Shown here: positions 1 through 9,944 of the stretch, piece by piece
Layout: every line of letters starts with the position of its first letter
How positions within the stretch are numbered: position 1 is the first letter of the stretch
Assembly (NCBI GenBank): GCA_963971285.1
Contig: OZ020248.1
Coordinates: forward strand, 17,298,001-17,362,000
From: Astropecten irregularis
Taxonomy: Eukaryota; Echinodermata; Asteroidea; Paxillosida; Astropectinidae
Length of the DNA stretch: 64,000 nucleotides
Direction: 5' to 3'
Made by a program: the position numbers and the translations under genes
Notes under the pieces: model-generated
Seen by the model: the letters and a program-made list of their open reading frames with translations, nothing else
What the model was told of the DNA's origin: nothing
The model's database searches: none

Positions 1-239
1 TAAGTGGGGCACTAGGGTGTCATGGCCGCTATTTTGTGTGCCGCGCACCGCAGAAATTATAACGAAAAAAAATTCTTCGTTGGGAGGGAGATTTTGTGAA
101 AGAAATTCCTTAGCCTAATTTACTGACAGGGAACTTTATTCAAGATAAAAATTTGATAGGAATGATGTTTTGTTCGTAGTTTAGCTGATAAATGAGGAAA
201 TCTAGTTGCCAACGGTGCTATTTCTGCAGAGATCAAGGT

Positions 240-440
240 AGTGATAGCACCGCGGTACATGTACATGTAATTACATGTACATGTAAACTTATACTAATAA
301 TAATAATTTATTTTTTATAGCGCTTTACATTAAAATCTCAAAACGCTTTACAATTAAAACCATTTGAAACACTACTAAAATTACAAATCTACAAACTACT
401 TTACCACATGAATTACAATTATTATTATTACTGTTAAAAC
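240..440 (-). repeat. Palindrome and LINE/SINE 3'-tail-like fragment
   Basis: A palindromic block of ACATGTACATGT words (about 255-285) is followed by an (AAT)n run and then ATAGCGCTTTACATT. Read on the minus strand this is the GTAAAGCGCT...(ATT)n signature also seen at the tail of the L2/CR1-like LINE near 27600-27666, so it is probably a 3'-end fragment of a related LINE or a SINE using the same tail. No coding part is visible. Confidence 0.45.
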
Positions 441-559
441 TATTTAAATACCACCACTTTAAAACTAAGAAAAATGAAGCATAAAATGAGGTCAAATTTA
501 TGAAAAATATCTTTTAAAAAGAACTGAACTTTTCAACAATATGAATTACTCGACCATCC

Positions 560-1315
560 GTCAGTAGGCCTATCCAGAATCATCATGATTTATAAATACC
601 GTTCCGTAAGTCTTTCAAGAAGACTTAGTGAGTTTGTGAGGTGGCCAGCAGTCGCAGACACTTAAATTGATGGCACACACATTGACACAACCATATGTCG
701 CCTTCAAAACATGCTATATATAGGAAGAATATACCATTCTACAAATTGTACAATTTGTTGTGGATGACAAAAGTATTTTCACACAAATAAATGCCCACTA
801 TGATGATGAAAACCTTGTCAGGGATCACATAGTCTACACGTATTTCCAGTGAGTTTATTACTTTTAGTGTAGTACAAAGTAGGCCTAATACGAAAAGATA
901 ACTCTGTTCACAGAATGACTTCATTTACTTCACTCACTCACAACATAATTACGCACTTGTACAGCAGTAATTACATATTTTTATAAAAGGTTATTAAGCT
1001 TAGGCTATATTCACCAAACATGATTAAAACATAATGAAAATGAAGGTTGTCAACAAAATTTAGTAGCTGACTGCCTAAATAAATAATCTGAATTGTGTGT
1101 GCAACAAGTGCGCACATTTTTCTTTATCACAGAGAAGTACAAATTGGTTCCGGTGTAAAAGTAATTTGGATAAAACGTGCCAAATAAAATATAAAATAAT
1201 CAGTAAAAAAAGCAGCTAGGAAAAGGCTAATTAACTGATTGCGCCGACCATGTAGTCTTCGCAAAGTTTGTTGACATTAGACTTTCGCACATGTGCAACA
1301 GAAATATTTTCACCA
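560..1315. other. No recognisable feature
   Basis: AT-rich sequence with only short chance reading frames. I see no domain, splice-bounded exon or clear repeat here. Confidence 0.5.
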
Positions 1316-1465
1316 ACAAACTTAAGTGGGGTACTAAGATAAGTGGGTTACTAAATTGTTTCATGAATACATCCTTAAGTGCCCGACTTAAGTTAGTGGG
1401 GTGCCTGAGGCTTAAGTGCATAACTTAAGTATTTGACTTAGTATGTTTTGTGAATCCCGGCCCAG
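1316..1465. repeat. Cluster of CTTAAGT words, probable repeat edge
   Basis: CTTAAGT or its near variants recur many times (about 1320, 1374, 1387, 1410, 1425), and the block ends in GTGAATCCCGGCCC. The first bases of the window (TAAGTGGGGCACTAG) resemble it. It looks like the edge of a dispersed repeat, but I cannot define both ends. Confidence 0.3.
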
Positions 1466-1513
1466 ATCTCTCTGGTTTGATTAAGCTGTTTTGGTTTGAA
1501 CCGGTAGTATTAA

Positions 1514-1850
1514 AGGAAGTATCATAATTTGGTAAGAAACCAAAACAAATGTTCACACAGATTTACGTATACTTTCAGGGTATGAAGATGATGCTGGTAG
1601 AAACATAACGTTTAAATGTTTTCGTCTGAAATGGTGTATTTATCCAGAAATTAGTAAAACAACGACCGAAAATCTTTTTGATTTTTTAAAAGATCAAAAA
1701 TAAAAGAGAAAAGACTTAAGAAATATTGTGGCTGTTTTTCATTGTTTTCTCAAAAAGTGGGCACCGTATGGGACTGTTACTGTATCTGTCTTGTTATTTT
1801 TGCCCATGAATCTGTATTTCTTTGACACAAACCAAAGTATGATATTACCT
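1514..1850. mobile_element. MITE with AGG...CCT ends and TTAA flanks (copy 1)
   Basis: The block is flanked on both sides by TTAA (1510-1513 and 1851-1854). Its ends are imperfect inverted repeats: AGGAAGTATCATAATTTGG on the left, and on the right the complement of AGGTAATATCATACTTTGG. A second copy lies at 58742-59094 with the same orientation and internal sequence, including GTGGGCACCGTATGGGACTG. TTAA duplication with AGG-type termini suggests a non-autonomous Kolobok- or piggyBac-like element; the superfamily is inference. Confidence 0.65.
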
Positions 1851-1924
1851 TTAAACTAGGTGTCTTTGTCATTTTGAAAAAAAAACAAATTGTGTGAATT
1901 TTATTTATAATCTACATGTATATT

Positions 1925-2062
1925 ATGCATGCCGAACTCGGTCTCAGACTCGGATGGAGTCAGACTCGAACTCGGGTGTGTTGACTTGGTCTTGGTCTCG
2001 GTCTCGGACTCGAATGGACTTGACTCGGTTTCTGACTCTGACTGACGAGACTCGGACACAGC
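1925..2062. repeat. Simple (TCGGACTCG)-type repeat
   Basis: Degenerate alternation of ACTCGG, TCTCGG and GACTCG words over about 135 bp. The minus strand reads as a Ser/Glu/Thr-rich frame that is a by-product of the repeat. A similar 'gagtac/gagtct' block lies at 41380-41985. Confidence 0.5.
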
Positions 2063-2569
2063 ACTGCTGCTAATGCTGTTGAAATGTGCATGTGATTCAT
2101 TATGCACTGTACTTCGATATGTGCTTTCTGTTTTTGTGCCTATTTGTGGAATAGATTGCAAATCTTCACACAGATTAAACCTATACACCTTTCAAGATAC
2201 AGTGGCTTTAAAAATCAGTTTTCAGGGACTACAACTCTCCATTATCATTCTTTAGAACTCTCAAATCTTTACTCTGTATTTTATCTCAACTTTATTCTTT
2301 CTGTCTCTTGACACACATTGTTCTGCTCGAGAAACCTTTTCTTCCCATCCCTAGAAAGAAAGGGACATGGTCACTACCAACAAACAAATCACAAAAACAT
2401 ATTGCCATCAATTTAACTAAACTCACATTTAACCAACAATTCTTTCCAAACAATGTCACATCCAAACAGGACTCTATTTTAACCCCACAGTGGTTTACTG
2501 CAGCGGCAGTAAACGATAAGATGTGTCTTGGGAAGAGTAACTCGTCCTGTATCGGGGTGCGTTGAGACA

Positions 2570-3185
2570 CATTCAATGCATCTCAACTTCCAAAACAATG
2601 CGGCTGAACTTGCCTCAACTTAGGATCAGTTCTAGGGTCGTCTTATCTGCATGAACACTTGTGAATGTGATACTGAATTGCAACAATTGTGCTTATGCTT
2701 CTTGCTTATTGCAGGCAGGTAGACGAATTGATATTCCCGATTGGAGAAATACTTAAAAGATATGTCTATTTGACAGAGATTATTCCAAGTTTTAAAAAGA
2801 TTGGAATTTGAATTGGAGCCTATCACCGATATGACTATGTTACAAGTCAGCAGACGGATTTAATTTCAACAGACAAAAGGTTTTTGCCAGAAACGACAAC
2901 AAATTAACCATCTTGAATTTACGTCATGCTGTGCATGAAAAACTATGGCTGTTGCATGCAGTCACTCTAATTGAATCAATTGAACGTGGTACAGCCAGTA
3001 CATTTGGAAATTCCATCCTCATCCAGTAAATTACAGTTTGTAAAACAGAAATTAAATTGGACTTAGGACGCATCACAGCTAAGACCAATTTTACAGCAGA
3101 TGCTCTTCCTAAGTCCTAAGATCAATCCCAAAATAAGTTTCTTGAAATTGGCCAATGGTAGCAATTAATTTGGACGGTATTAATT
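2570..3185. other. No recognisable feature
   Basis: Unique-looking AT-rich sequence with no supported coding exon or repeat. Confidence 0.45.
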
Positions 3186-3186
3186 T

Positions 3187-4222
3187 GAACTAGACATTGT
3201 GATTGTGGTAACAACCACTAGGTGTTCGGGGTCTCATTTGATAGTGGAACTGTTATGTGAACATGTGATCCATCGTCCCTCATACATGTACAATGGCATA
3301 TTAAAATACACTTAAACTGCGTGACTGATCAAATACTGATCATGCTGATTGCTGTATTCATACACTGACTGATAGAGCATACAAAATGGCATCACCTTTA
3401 AATATATCATATTGCCTGGACAATAACTTTCGTTTAGTTCATCACAAGCAACTGAACATTTACATAAGTCATTGAATGCATACGATGTAAATATTTTTCA
3501 ATTTTCACTGATGCATGTCATGTAATTACCGAGTAAATGGCATTTGAAATGCACATGTATTACGTCATTTTCCCTTTAAAAGAGCATACTTCCAGTTGAA
3601 TGACATCACAGATTTCAAACTTCACAAACATGTCAAGGTGCATTAGTGCTTTACACATACCAAATTTCGGAGAAATCCATTGTTTACTTTCGGATTACAT
3701 AATCACTGTATATCTTTAATCAGCCGTAGAGGTGGCTAAACAGTCCACAAGACGTCATCATTTACATTTTCTGAAAGCCCCATCATGTCTCTATCTTTTA
3801 GCCTATTTGTTTTATGTGCCAAAATCCTTCCATGTTCGAGTTATTTTGAGTCAAACTTTAACTTCCGTTTACACCGGAAGTGAAGGTCATTTGTACACAA
3901 CACAACATTAATTGTTGAGATTTACGTGTTGTGTAACATATGCCAATATCAAAACCATAGGTCATGTGGTTTTAAAGTTATAAAGCATCAAAGTTTTGAC
4001 TAAAAACGTGTGTGATTTGATATACGATGACGTCGTCATGACGTAAATCTTCTAAATACAACTTGACATCACGACCTAAGTTCCCACCAAGTTTCATGTC
4101 AATATCTTGTAACTGTCACCAAGAAGTCTTGCAGACAAGATTGGGAAGGAAAGAAAAAAAACTAAAAACTAAAAACTCGAACAATAACAATAGGTGTTCG
4201 GCTTGAAGCCGAACACCTAATA
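3187..4222 (+). mobile_element. Hairpin-ended element (left-end hairpin, right-end hairpin)
   Basis: The left end reads AACTAGACATTGTG and then a small hairpin around GTGGTAACAACCAC, followed by TAGGTGTTCGG. The right end is a long perfect hairpin (4192-4218) in which AGGTGTTCGG pairs with CCGAACACCT, so the word after the left hairpin is repeated in the right hairpin. An A-rich block precedes it (4150-4190). Internal sequence has TGACGTCATGACGT and CCAAGTTTCATGTC words shared with the 29-34 kb cluster. A left-end copy lies inverted at 59090-59229. No coding capacity is seen. The layout resembles non-autonomous Helentron-type elements, but this is inference. Confidence 0.5.
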
Positions 4223-4664
4223 AGCTTTTATTAGCCACAAAACAGAATAACATTAGGTGATCCTTTTTTTTTCATTTCATTTCATTTATTTCATTTATTA
4301 TTTTTGCAGGAACACACAAACATACAAACAGGAAATACATGTTACATACAAAACTGTAAATCAAATATGGATGACAAAATCTTACATAGACTGAACAGTA
4401 AAAATGAGATAATAAGCTTACATGAAAAACAAACAAATAGCACCCCTGCAGGATTGCAAAAAAGTAAACTTAATCACTGTCTAGTTGCTCTCCTTCAGTG
4501 CTATACTGGCAGACCAATAAAAACAGACGTTTCAAACAATAAAATGACAAAGAAATTGCATACATGTACACTAACATTGGCAATGGATATAATAATAATA
4601 CATGTACATGATAAATTTATATAATAAGAAAAAAAAAAATATCTATACAAATAGTGAATAAATC

Positions 4665-6473
4665 CTATGCAACTTTAATTACATTGGCTTGAAGACCTGG
4701 AGTTAGTAAATGGTCTCTGAGTGCAGTATTAAATTGAGATAGACCAAAAACAACAGTATCCTTAACAGCTGAGGGCAATGCCTCCCATAATCTAGGGAAT
4801 CTATGAAAAAGTGAATAATGGGCTGCATTAGCCCTTGCCCTCAGATGATGAAATTTTATAGTATTTACATGTCTGGGATTAATCTTGATCAATATAATCA
4901 TAAATAGGAATATCAAATTTATTATAAATACATTTTATCACAAACATCAATGAAAGGAAGTGTAATCTATTATTCAAAAAGGGTAATCCCAACTGAATAC
5001 ACCTATCAGAATAAACAATGTCAATATCAGGATTAGTGGGAGCCCTTCTAGGCAGACCGAGACAGAAACGAGTAAAACACCTTTGTACTCTTTCCAGAGA
5101 ATCTTGCAATGTGATGAGAGCAGGGCACCAGACTGGAACCGCATACTCTAGTAAAGGCCGACTTATGGAGCGATATAGTGTGGCAAGAATTTTAGGGTTT
5201 CTAGACTTAACAACTCTGCCAATGAATCCGTTAAGACGAGTAGCTTTGGAAATAATTGAGCTTATGTGTTGTATCCAACTTAAATCCATAGAAATAATAA
5301 CACCGAGATATTTGTAATTATTCACTCTGTCCAGTGCATGATCTCCAATTGTATATACAGGATTAGGAGGGCTTCTAGAACGGGTCACAATCATGACTTT
5401 ACATTTATTACAATTTAAATCCATATAATTGAGTTTACACCAATTATGCAGGTGCTGCAGGTCATTCTGAAGTGCCAACTCGTCATCTTGATTTGTTATG
5501 GTTCTGTAGAGTACAGTATCGTCAGCATACTGCCTGAGATTAGACTGCACACAAAAGGGCAGATCAAAAGCAAAAATGTTGAATAATAAAGGCCCAAGAA
5601 CAGATCCTTGAGGCACACCAGAATGCACTGCAGCCCAGTCAGAATATGTACCCATAAATTGCACCCGCTGAGATCTATTAGTTAGGTAAGATTGAAACCA
5701 GTTTAGCAACGACCCACAAATGCCATACTTATGTAATTTATGTAAAAGAATCCAGTGATTTACACGGTCAAAAAGACCAGTCCAAAAAAATTGCATCAAT
5801 GCGTGGTGGATTGGACTGTGGCATCCAAGATATTAGCCCAAGTATGGTATAAAGTGGTCAGCTGAGTCACACATGATCATTTGGGAAGAAAGCCGTGTTG
5901 AGTCTGTGAAATTATTCCCCCGTTGTACATATGATTACCGGTAATAACATGTTTAGAAATTATTCTTTCATGAAGTTTCCCAACAACAGAGCATAATGAA
6001 ATAGGCCTATAATTGGACAAAGTATGAGCATCACCTGATTTGAAAAGTGGTACTATATTTGCCAATTTCCATTCGTGAGGCACGGAACCAGATATAAGAG
6101 ACATATTGAACATTTTAGCAAGTGGAAGAGCTAAACTGTTACGAGCTAATTTTAGGATCATTGGAGAAATCCCATCAGGTCCAGCAGATTTATGCATGTT
6201 CAGCTTTGACAGTAGTTGGTTCACTTCAGCAGCATTAGTAGAAATGCTACCAAGACAAAAATTGGTGATGGAGTGATTACAATCTAATTCATTATGACCA
6301 TGAGACAACTTACTAAAATTACTTTGAAAAATGCGATTGAAGTTCTGAGCAATACAAGCTGGATCACTCAGACTACCACTATCACTGCGGAAACTTCTTA
6401 CCACACTTTTACTCCGTTGGCTACTAACAAAGGACCAGAAGTGTTTAGGATTAAATGCACAATTGAAAGCCAT
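4665..6473 (-). pseudogene. LINE reverse transcriptase fragment
   Basis: Two minus-strand frames (6473-5877 and 5799-4879) give consecutive parts of a LINE reverse transcriptase: SNYRPISLCSVVGK, then a stop and frameshift, then FDRVNHW, SGVPQGSVLGPLLFNIF, QYADDTVLY (the catalytic YADD box) and PLLEYAVPVWCP in the C-terminal region. A last short frame (4916-4665) carries the C-terminal end. The intact YADD and PQG boxes show it was functional, but the frame breaks make this copy inactive. Confidence 0.85.
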
Positions 6474-7014
6474 GTCATGAACGTAACTACAAGTTACGTA
6501 TTACGTATTTCTGGTTAAGTATTTGACATCATTACGCAATTGTTTATATTGTTAATTGGAACCATTACGGAGAGCTACCTTATAGGCTCTGTTTTTCTTC
6601 TTAGATAAAGTAACAATTTCAGATGTAATCCAAGGGTGCCTTTTTCTACCATTCTGCTTAGCGATAGGGACAATGTCCTTAACAGCTGCAAAAAGGAGGT
6701 CTTTGAAATTCTCCCAAGCCTCATTAATATCAGCTGAGGAAAAACAAGTGTCCCAAGGAACCCTGTTCAGAGTTTCACACAGAGCATTAATATCAGCCTT
6801 TCTGTTCTGATAGAAAGACCGATTCACAGTTTTGTAATCATAGGAGGTTGATAGTTGAAATTTAACACCATAATAATCACTGTTACCGAGACCAGGACGC
6901 ACACCAACATTTGAAAATAAGTCACGTCTGTTGGTAAATACCATATCAATTATTGAACCCTGACTGGTGGGTAAATTACCTTCATGTGTGGTGAATGTCA
7001 CCAACTGATCCAAA

Positions 7015-7510
7015 TTAAGAATTATGAAGTGCAGGTGAAAGTGTAGGACTGAGATTACTTGACAGTGACTTAAAATCAATATTGAAATCACCAAGAACAG
7101 TTATGGCCAAAAAATGTTGAGAAAAGGGCAGTATTTTCTCCATTACACTCTGAAAATGATCGTAAAACTCTACAGATGAATTTGGAGGCCTATATAAGCA
7201 TCCTAACAGCACTTTGCCATGTTTAGTACAAATTTCAATAAACAATAATTCAAGGTCAACATGCTCAAAGTTGTATTTACGAACTGGAGATAAATGATTT
7301 GCAACTGCAACAAGGACACCTCCACCGTGCCTATTCCGATCTTTTCTAAAAATGCTGTAGTTACTATCAGAGATTAGTTCACCATCAAATATTGTGTCGT
7401 CGAGCCAAGATTCAGTGATGAAAGCAAGTTCGTACTTGTTCACATTCAACTCAGTTTGGAAAAGAAGTAGCTTGTTGACAATGCTACGAGCATTGAATAA
7501 AACTGCACTA
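7015..7510 (-). pseudogene. LINE endonuclease (APE-like) fragment
   Basis: The frame starts upstream of 7449 with FNARSIVNK, the typical N-terminal endonuclease motif. It continues with AFITESWLDD (catalytic Glu region), GGGVLVAV, LYRPPNS and LGDFNID (catalytic Asp-Phe-Asn). The frame then ends, and the SIIDMVFTN...GNSDYYGV part, which should hold the S-D-H motif, is in another frame (6900-7090); the final motif reads NSDYY rather than SDH. In the family this domain nicks target DNA to prime reverse transcription. It is broken by a frameshift near 7020. Confidence 0.8.
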
Positions 7511-7647
7511 ATGTTTGATTAGTCATTGGCCAATGACAGCTCATTGGCCACATGTCCACACCTTGGCTTGTAATCTTTACCAAGTTGCCTATTATTTTGT
7601 TTGTTCCTTTTTTCTAAACGCTTTAATAAAAAAAACATGGACTAGAA

Positions 7648-7816
7648 CATGCCAAGAAACACACCAGAAATTGCAATCGTTATTGACATAACTGTTGAAA
7701 CCACACTGTCTAAATTGTTTGCATATGCATAATGCCAAGAAACACACCAGAAATTGCAATCGTTATTGCCATAACTGTTGAAACCACACTGTCTAAATTG
7801 TTTGCATATTCTTGTT
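7648..7816. repeat. 83-bp tandem duplication
   Basis: The block beginning ATGCCAAGAAACACACCAG is present twice in tandem at 83-bp spacing (7650 and 7733), differing at only a few bases. The second copy ends 20 bp before the acceptor of the BRAT1 exon at 7837, so it duplicates intron sequence just upstream of the pyrimidine tract and may duplicate a branch-site region. Confidence 0.85.
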
Positions 7817-7836
7817 TTCTTATTTTGCCTATTTAG

Positions 7837-7968
7837 AGTTACTGATATGGAAAGGTCGGTTGGGACTGGTATAATGAATCTTCCCATGAAGTTTATGGAT
7901 ATTCAGCAATTTAGCTCAGCAATTCAGCTAGCATCAAACCTCATGAGTACTCAACAACAGTTGAAAAG
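7837..7968 (+). CDS. BRAT1: BRAT1 internal exon (most 5' recognised)
   Basis: A strong pyrimidine tract and TTTAG acceptor precede 7837, and a GTTGGT donor follows 7968. The exon starts with the last base of a codon and ends with the first two, which fits the exon at 28522 exactly: AG plus A gives Arg. The frame reads VTDMERSVGTG...DIQQFSSAIQLASNLM. By itself similarity to BRAT1 is weak; the call rests on splice signals, phase and order with the clear BRAT1 exons downstream. The in-frame ATG at 7849 could be a start in a shorter isoform, but BRAT1 proteins have about 230 more N-terminal residues, so earlier exons probably lie outside the window or unseen within it. A 20.5-kb intron follows. 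Confidence 0.6.
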
Positions 7969-8387
7969 GTTGGTGAAAATGGTGCATTTTTTTTGTGTTT
8001 CAGTCTTTATTTGTTTCTTTGTTTCTATCTTTCCTTCTTTGCTTCTTTGCTCACATATGGTGTAATATTACTTGAAGGTATACATACATGCATTCAGTGT
8101 TTTTGCAGGAAACCTCCCTTCCATGTGATTTACACCACCATTAGTCACATTAGTTGTGTATCAAAAAAACCTACCCTCTCACCTTGGGCTGTTGTATTTG
8201 TCATTTTTGTAGTTTGCTAGTGCCAACCTAGTGTTAACTATTGTGTATGATGAAACAAAATGTTTCTAGTTGAGAAGATTTCCATTGGGATAGTTTCCAT
8301 TGGGTTGAAATGGGCTAGTCTGGCCTAGGTAATTTTTGTGTGTGTCTTTGTTAGTCCAAGTCTGACAAGTTCGCTAGGCTTAGACCC

Positions 8388-8965
8388 CTACCATACCTGT
8401 GGAAGGGGTGGCAAGGAAGTCATGACTGGATCTGCTTGTGTGGCCAGTGTAAAGAAATGCTGCATCATGTGTCCAACTTCAACATTGTCCAACTGAAACT
8501 TGACCTTATGGTTAGCCAAAAGTGGGCCCCAGCATGAAATGGCCTCAGCAATAGGAAATAACTCAAGCAATGCAATAGACACCTGCATAAGGACAACCTG
8601 CGTCCAGTGTCCCTGAAACCGTCTCCCTATAAAATATGCACTAAACCAATGGAAGGCGCGGTGTCTGTGACATAAGGACAACCTGCGTCCAGTGTCCCTG
8701 AAACCGTCTCCCTATAAAATATGCACTAAACCAATGGAAGGCGCGGTGTCTGTGAAAATCTCAAGCGTGTCTGAACATTTCCAATCCTGTTGAAGGAACC
8801 TCATTGTATTCCAGCAAGAATGTGAGCCACATGAGCAAGTCAAGCAAAGGAAGCAAAAGGACATGCAATGCGTCCAGCCTTGATTTCTTTCTGAAGCTTT
8901 TCAAGAACAACCAGAGGTTGCGCTATAGAGCATGTAAAGCCCAAAGAAAAACCCTCCCTTAAAAT
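8388..8965 (-). pseudogene. DIRS-like retroelement RT/RNase H remnant
   Basis: Minus-strand reading gives VLEKLQKEIKAGRIACPF (about 8935-8880), a motif near the start of DIRS/Ngaro-type reverse transcriptases. It then gives SIALLELFPIAEAISCWG and KVKFQLDNVEV (8570-8450), the RNase H portion typical of the same tyrosine-recombinase retroelements. The catalytic RT core between them is missing, and frames shift within it, so this is a deleted remnant. An 85-bp tandem duplication lies inside it. Family assignment is from motif memory. Confidence 0.55.
8587..8756. repeat. 85-bp tandem duplication
   Basis: The block starting ATAAGGACAACCTGCGTCC occurs at 8587 and again at 8672, nearly identical over 85 bp. 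It lies within the DIRS-like remnant and duplicates part of the RNase H upstream region. Confidence 0.9.
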
Positions 8966-9015
8966 GGTTCTGTCAACTAAATTATCGTACAATCAAGCCA
9001 GTTAAACTAAACATA

Positions 9016-9370
9016 AGCATAGGTGGCAAGTGCGTTAGGCACTCGGCTCTCACCAATGTGGCCCGGGTTCAATTCCGGCTTGGGTCATATGTGAGTAGAG
9101 TTGTGCGTTGGTTCTCTCCTATGCTACAATGGTTTCTCTCCGAGTTCTCCGGTTGTTTTTCTCCCTCCACAAAAATCAAACACTTTCGATCTCAGGCTGT
9201 GCTCTGTAATCATATATGGGTTGATGTGGCTGGCAGCCAAGGGCGCCCATGAAAGCCTGCTACTTGATCATGTTGAAGTTGCATCCTTCGCCATTCAGCA
9301 CCCCAGCTGCTAGTAAGGATGATTAGCCTCCCAAATTATTATTACATGTATTATTATAATAATAATGTAA
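9016..9370 (+). mobile_element. tRNA-Glu-derived SINE (copy 1)
   Basis: The head reads GGTGGCAAGTGCGTTAGGCA and then CTCTCACC...GGCCCGGGTTCAATTCC, which matches the order of tRNA-Glu(CTC) sequence, with a B box (GGTTCAATTCC). A body of about 250 bp follows, ending GATTAGCCTCCCAAATTATTATT, an (ATT)n tail. A second copy lies at 34314-34652. The ATT tail is of the same kind as that of the L2/CR1-like LINE at 23943-27666, its possible mobilising partner. This copy splits the DIRS-like remnant. Confidence 0.8.
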
Positions 9371-9391
9371 TTGAAGTTGGGAGCACGAAAA

Positions 9392-9821
9392 TTACCCTTG
9401 CTCGTTACGATCGGAGCTGAGTTGCACTTTTCTGGTGCCATCACCATTGTGGTATTGTACCATTGTATTAACACACTGGTTTGTGCCTTTTTGTCCCTGG
9501 TGGTTCCTTAGGCTGATTTTGCAAGCTGGCGCTCCATGCCCAGACCTTGAGCACTTCGCGCACTGATGAAGATGTTTGCACCCAAAGAACTTGTAACCAT
9601 TGGGGCATTGAACGCATAGCACACCATCATGTCGACCCCCACCGTCTGTGGGCCTCAAAGCCATTTTCGTTCACAAATGCTTTTGCTGTGTCCACTGGGA
9701 ACAGTTGGTCAGTGGAGGGTCTGCCTCGTTTAGCCGGATGGCTCTGTCTGTGGTGTACTCGTTTTCTGCTTTCAACTTTGATTCTGCAATGTAAATAACA
9801 TTTATCAACCATTAGGGGCAT
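9392..9821 (-). pseudogene. DIRS-like ORF1 (Gag-like) zinc-knuckle fragment
   Basis: The minus-strand frame 9664-9392 includes CPNGYKFFGCKHLHQCAKCS and then SGHGAPACK, a Cys/His cluster of the sort that ends ORF1 of DIRS-type elements. Upstream sequence to 9821 continues in a shifted frame. It lies in the right order and strand upstream of the RT/RNase H remnant at 8388-8965, with a SINE inserted between, so the two are probably one element. The assignment is tentative because the cluster alone could belong to another element type. Confidence 0.45.
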
Positions 9822-9944
9822 GCAACATTATCCAACTTCATTGAGATTGTGATTGTTGTGAGGCCTGATTAATTGGAAGGAAAGCAAGAATAACATGAAA
9901 TGGAGGTCGCCGGTTTGAATCCCGCTCTTTAAATGAGACTTTAA

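Larger units (their letters stand above)
4264..7520 (-). mobile_element. CR1/Jockey-type LINE, 5'-truncated and broken
   Basis: Non-LTR retrotransposon read on the minus strand. It holds an APE-type endonuclease (about 7510-6900), a reverse transcriptase (about 6470-4880) and a 3' tail of AAATG-type simple repeat (4264-4305). Frames change near 7020-7090 and 6500, and a stop plus frameshift lies at 5800-5880, so it cannot make a full protein. It lies upstream of the first recognised BRAT1 exon. The clade is judged from motif style only. Confidence 0.85.

Noticed and set aside
2292..2576. Overlapping frames on both strands (85 and 94 codons)
   Set aside because: No domain, splice signal or repeat match; short frames of this size are expected by chance.
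4304..4624. 106-codon + strand frame
   Set aside because: It lies antisense in the 3' untranslated tail of the minus-strand LINE and has no domain.
7837..7968. Start of a separate small gene at ATG 7849
   Set aside because: The strong acceptor before it, the donor after it and the phase match to the 28522 exon favour an internal BRAT1 exon.
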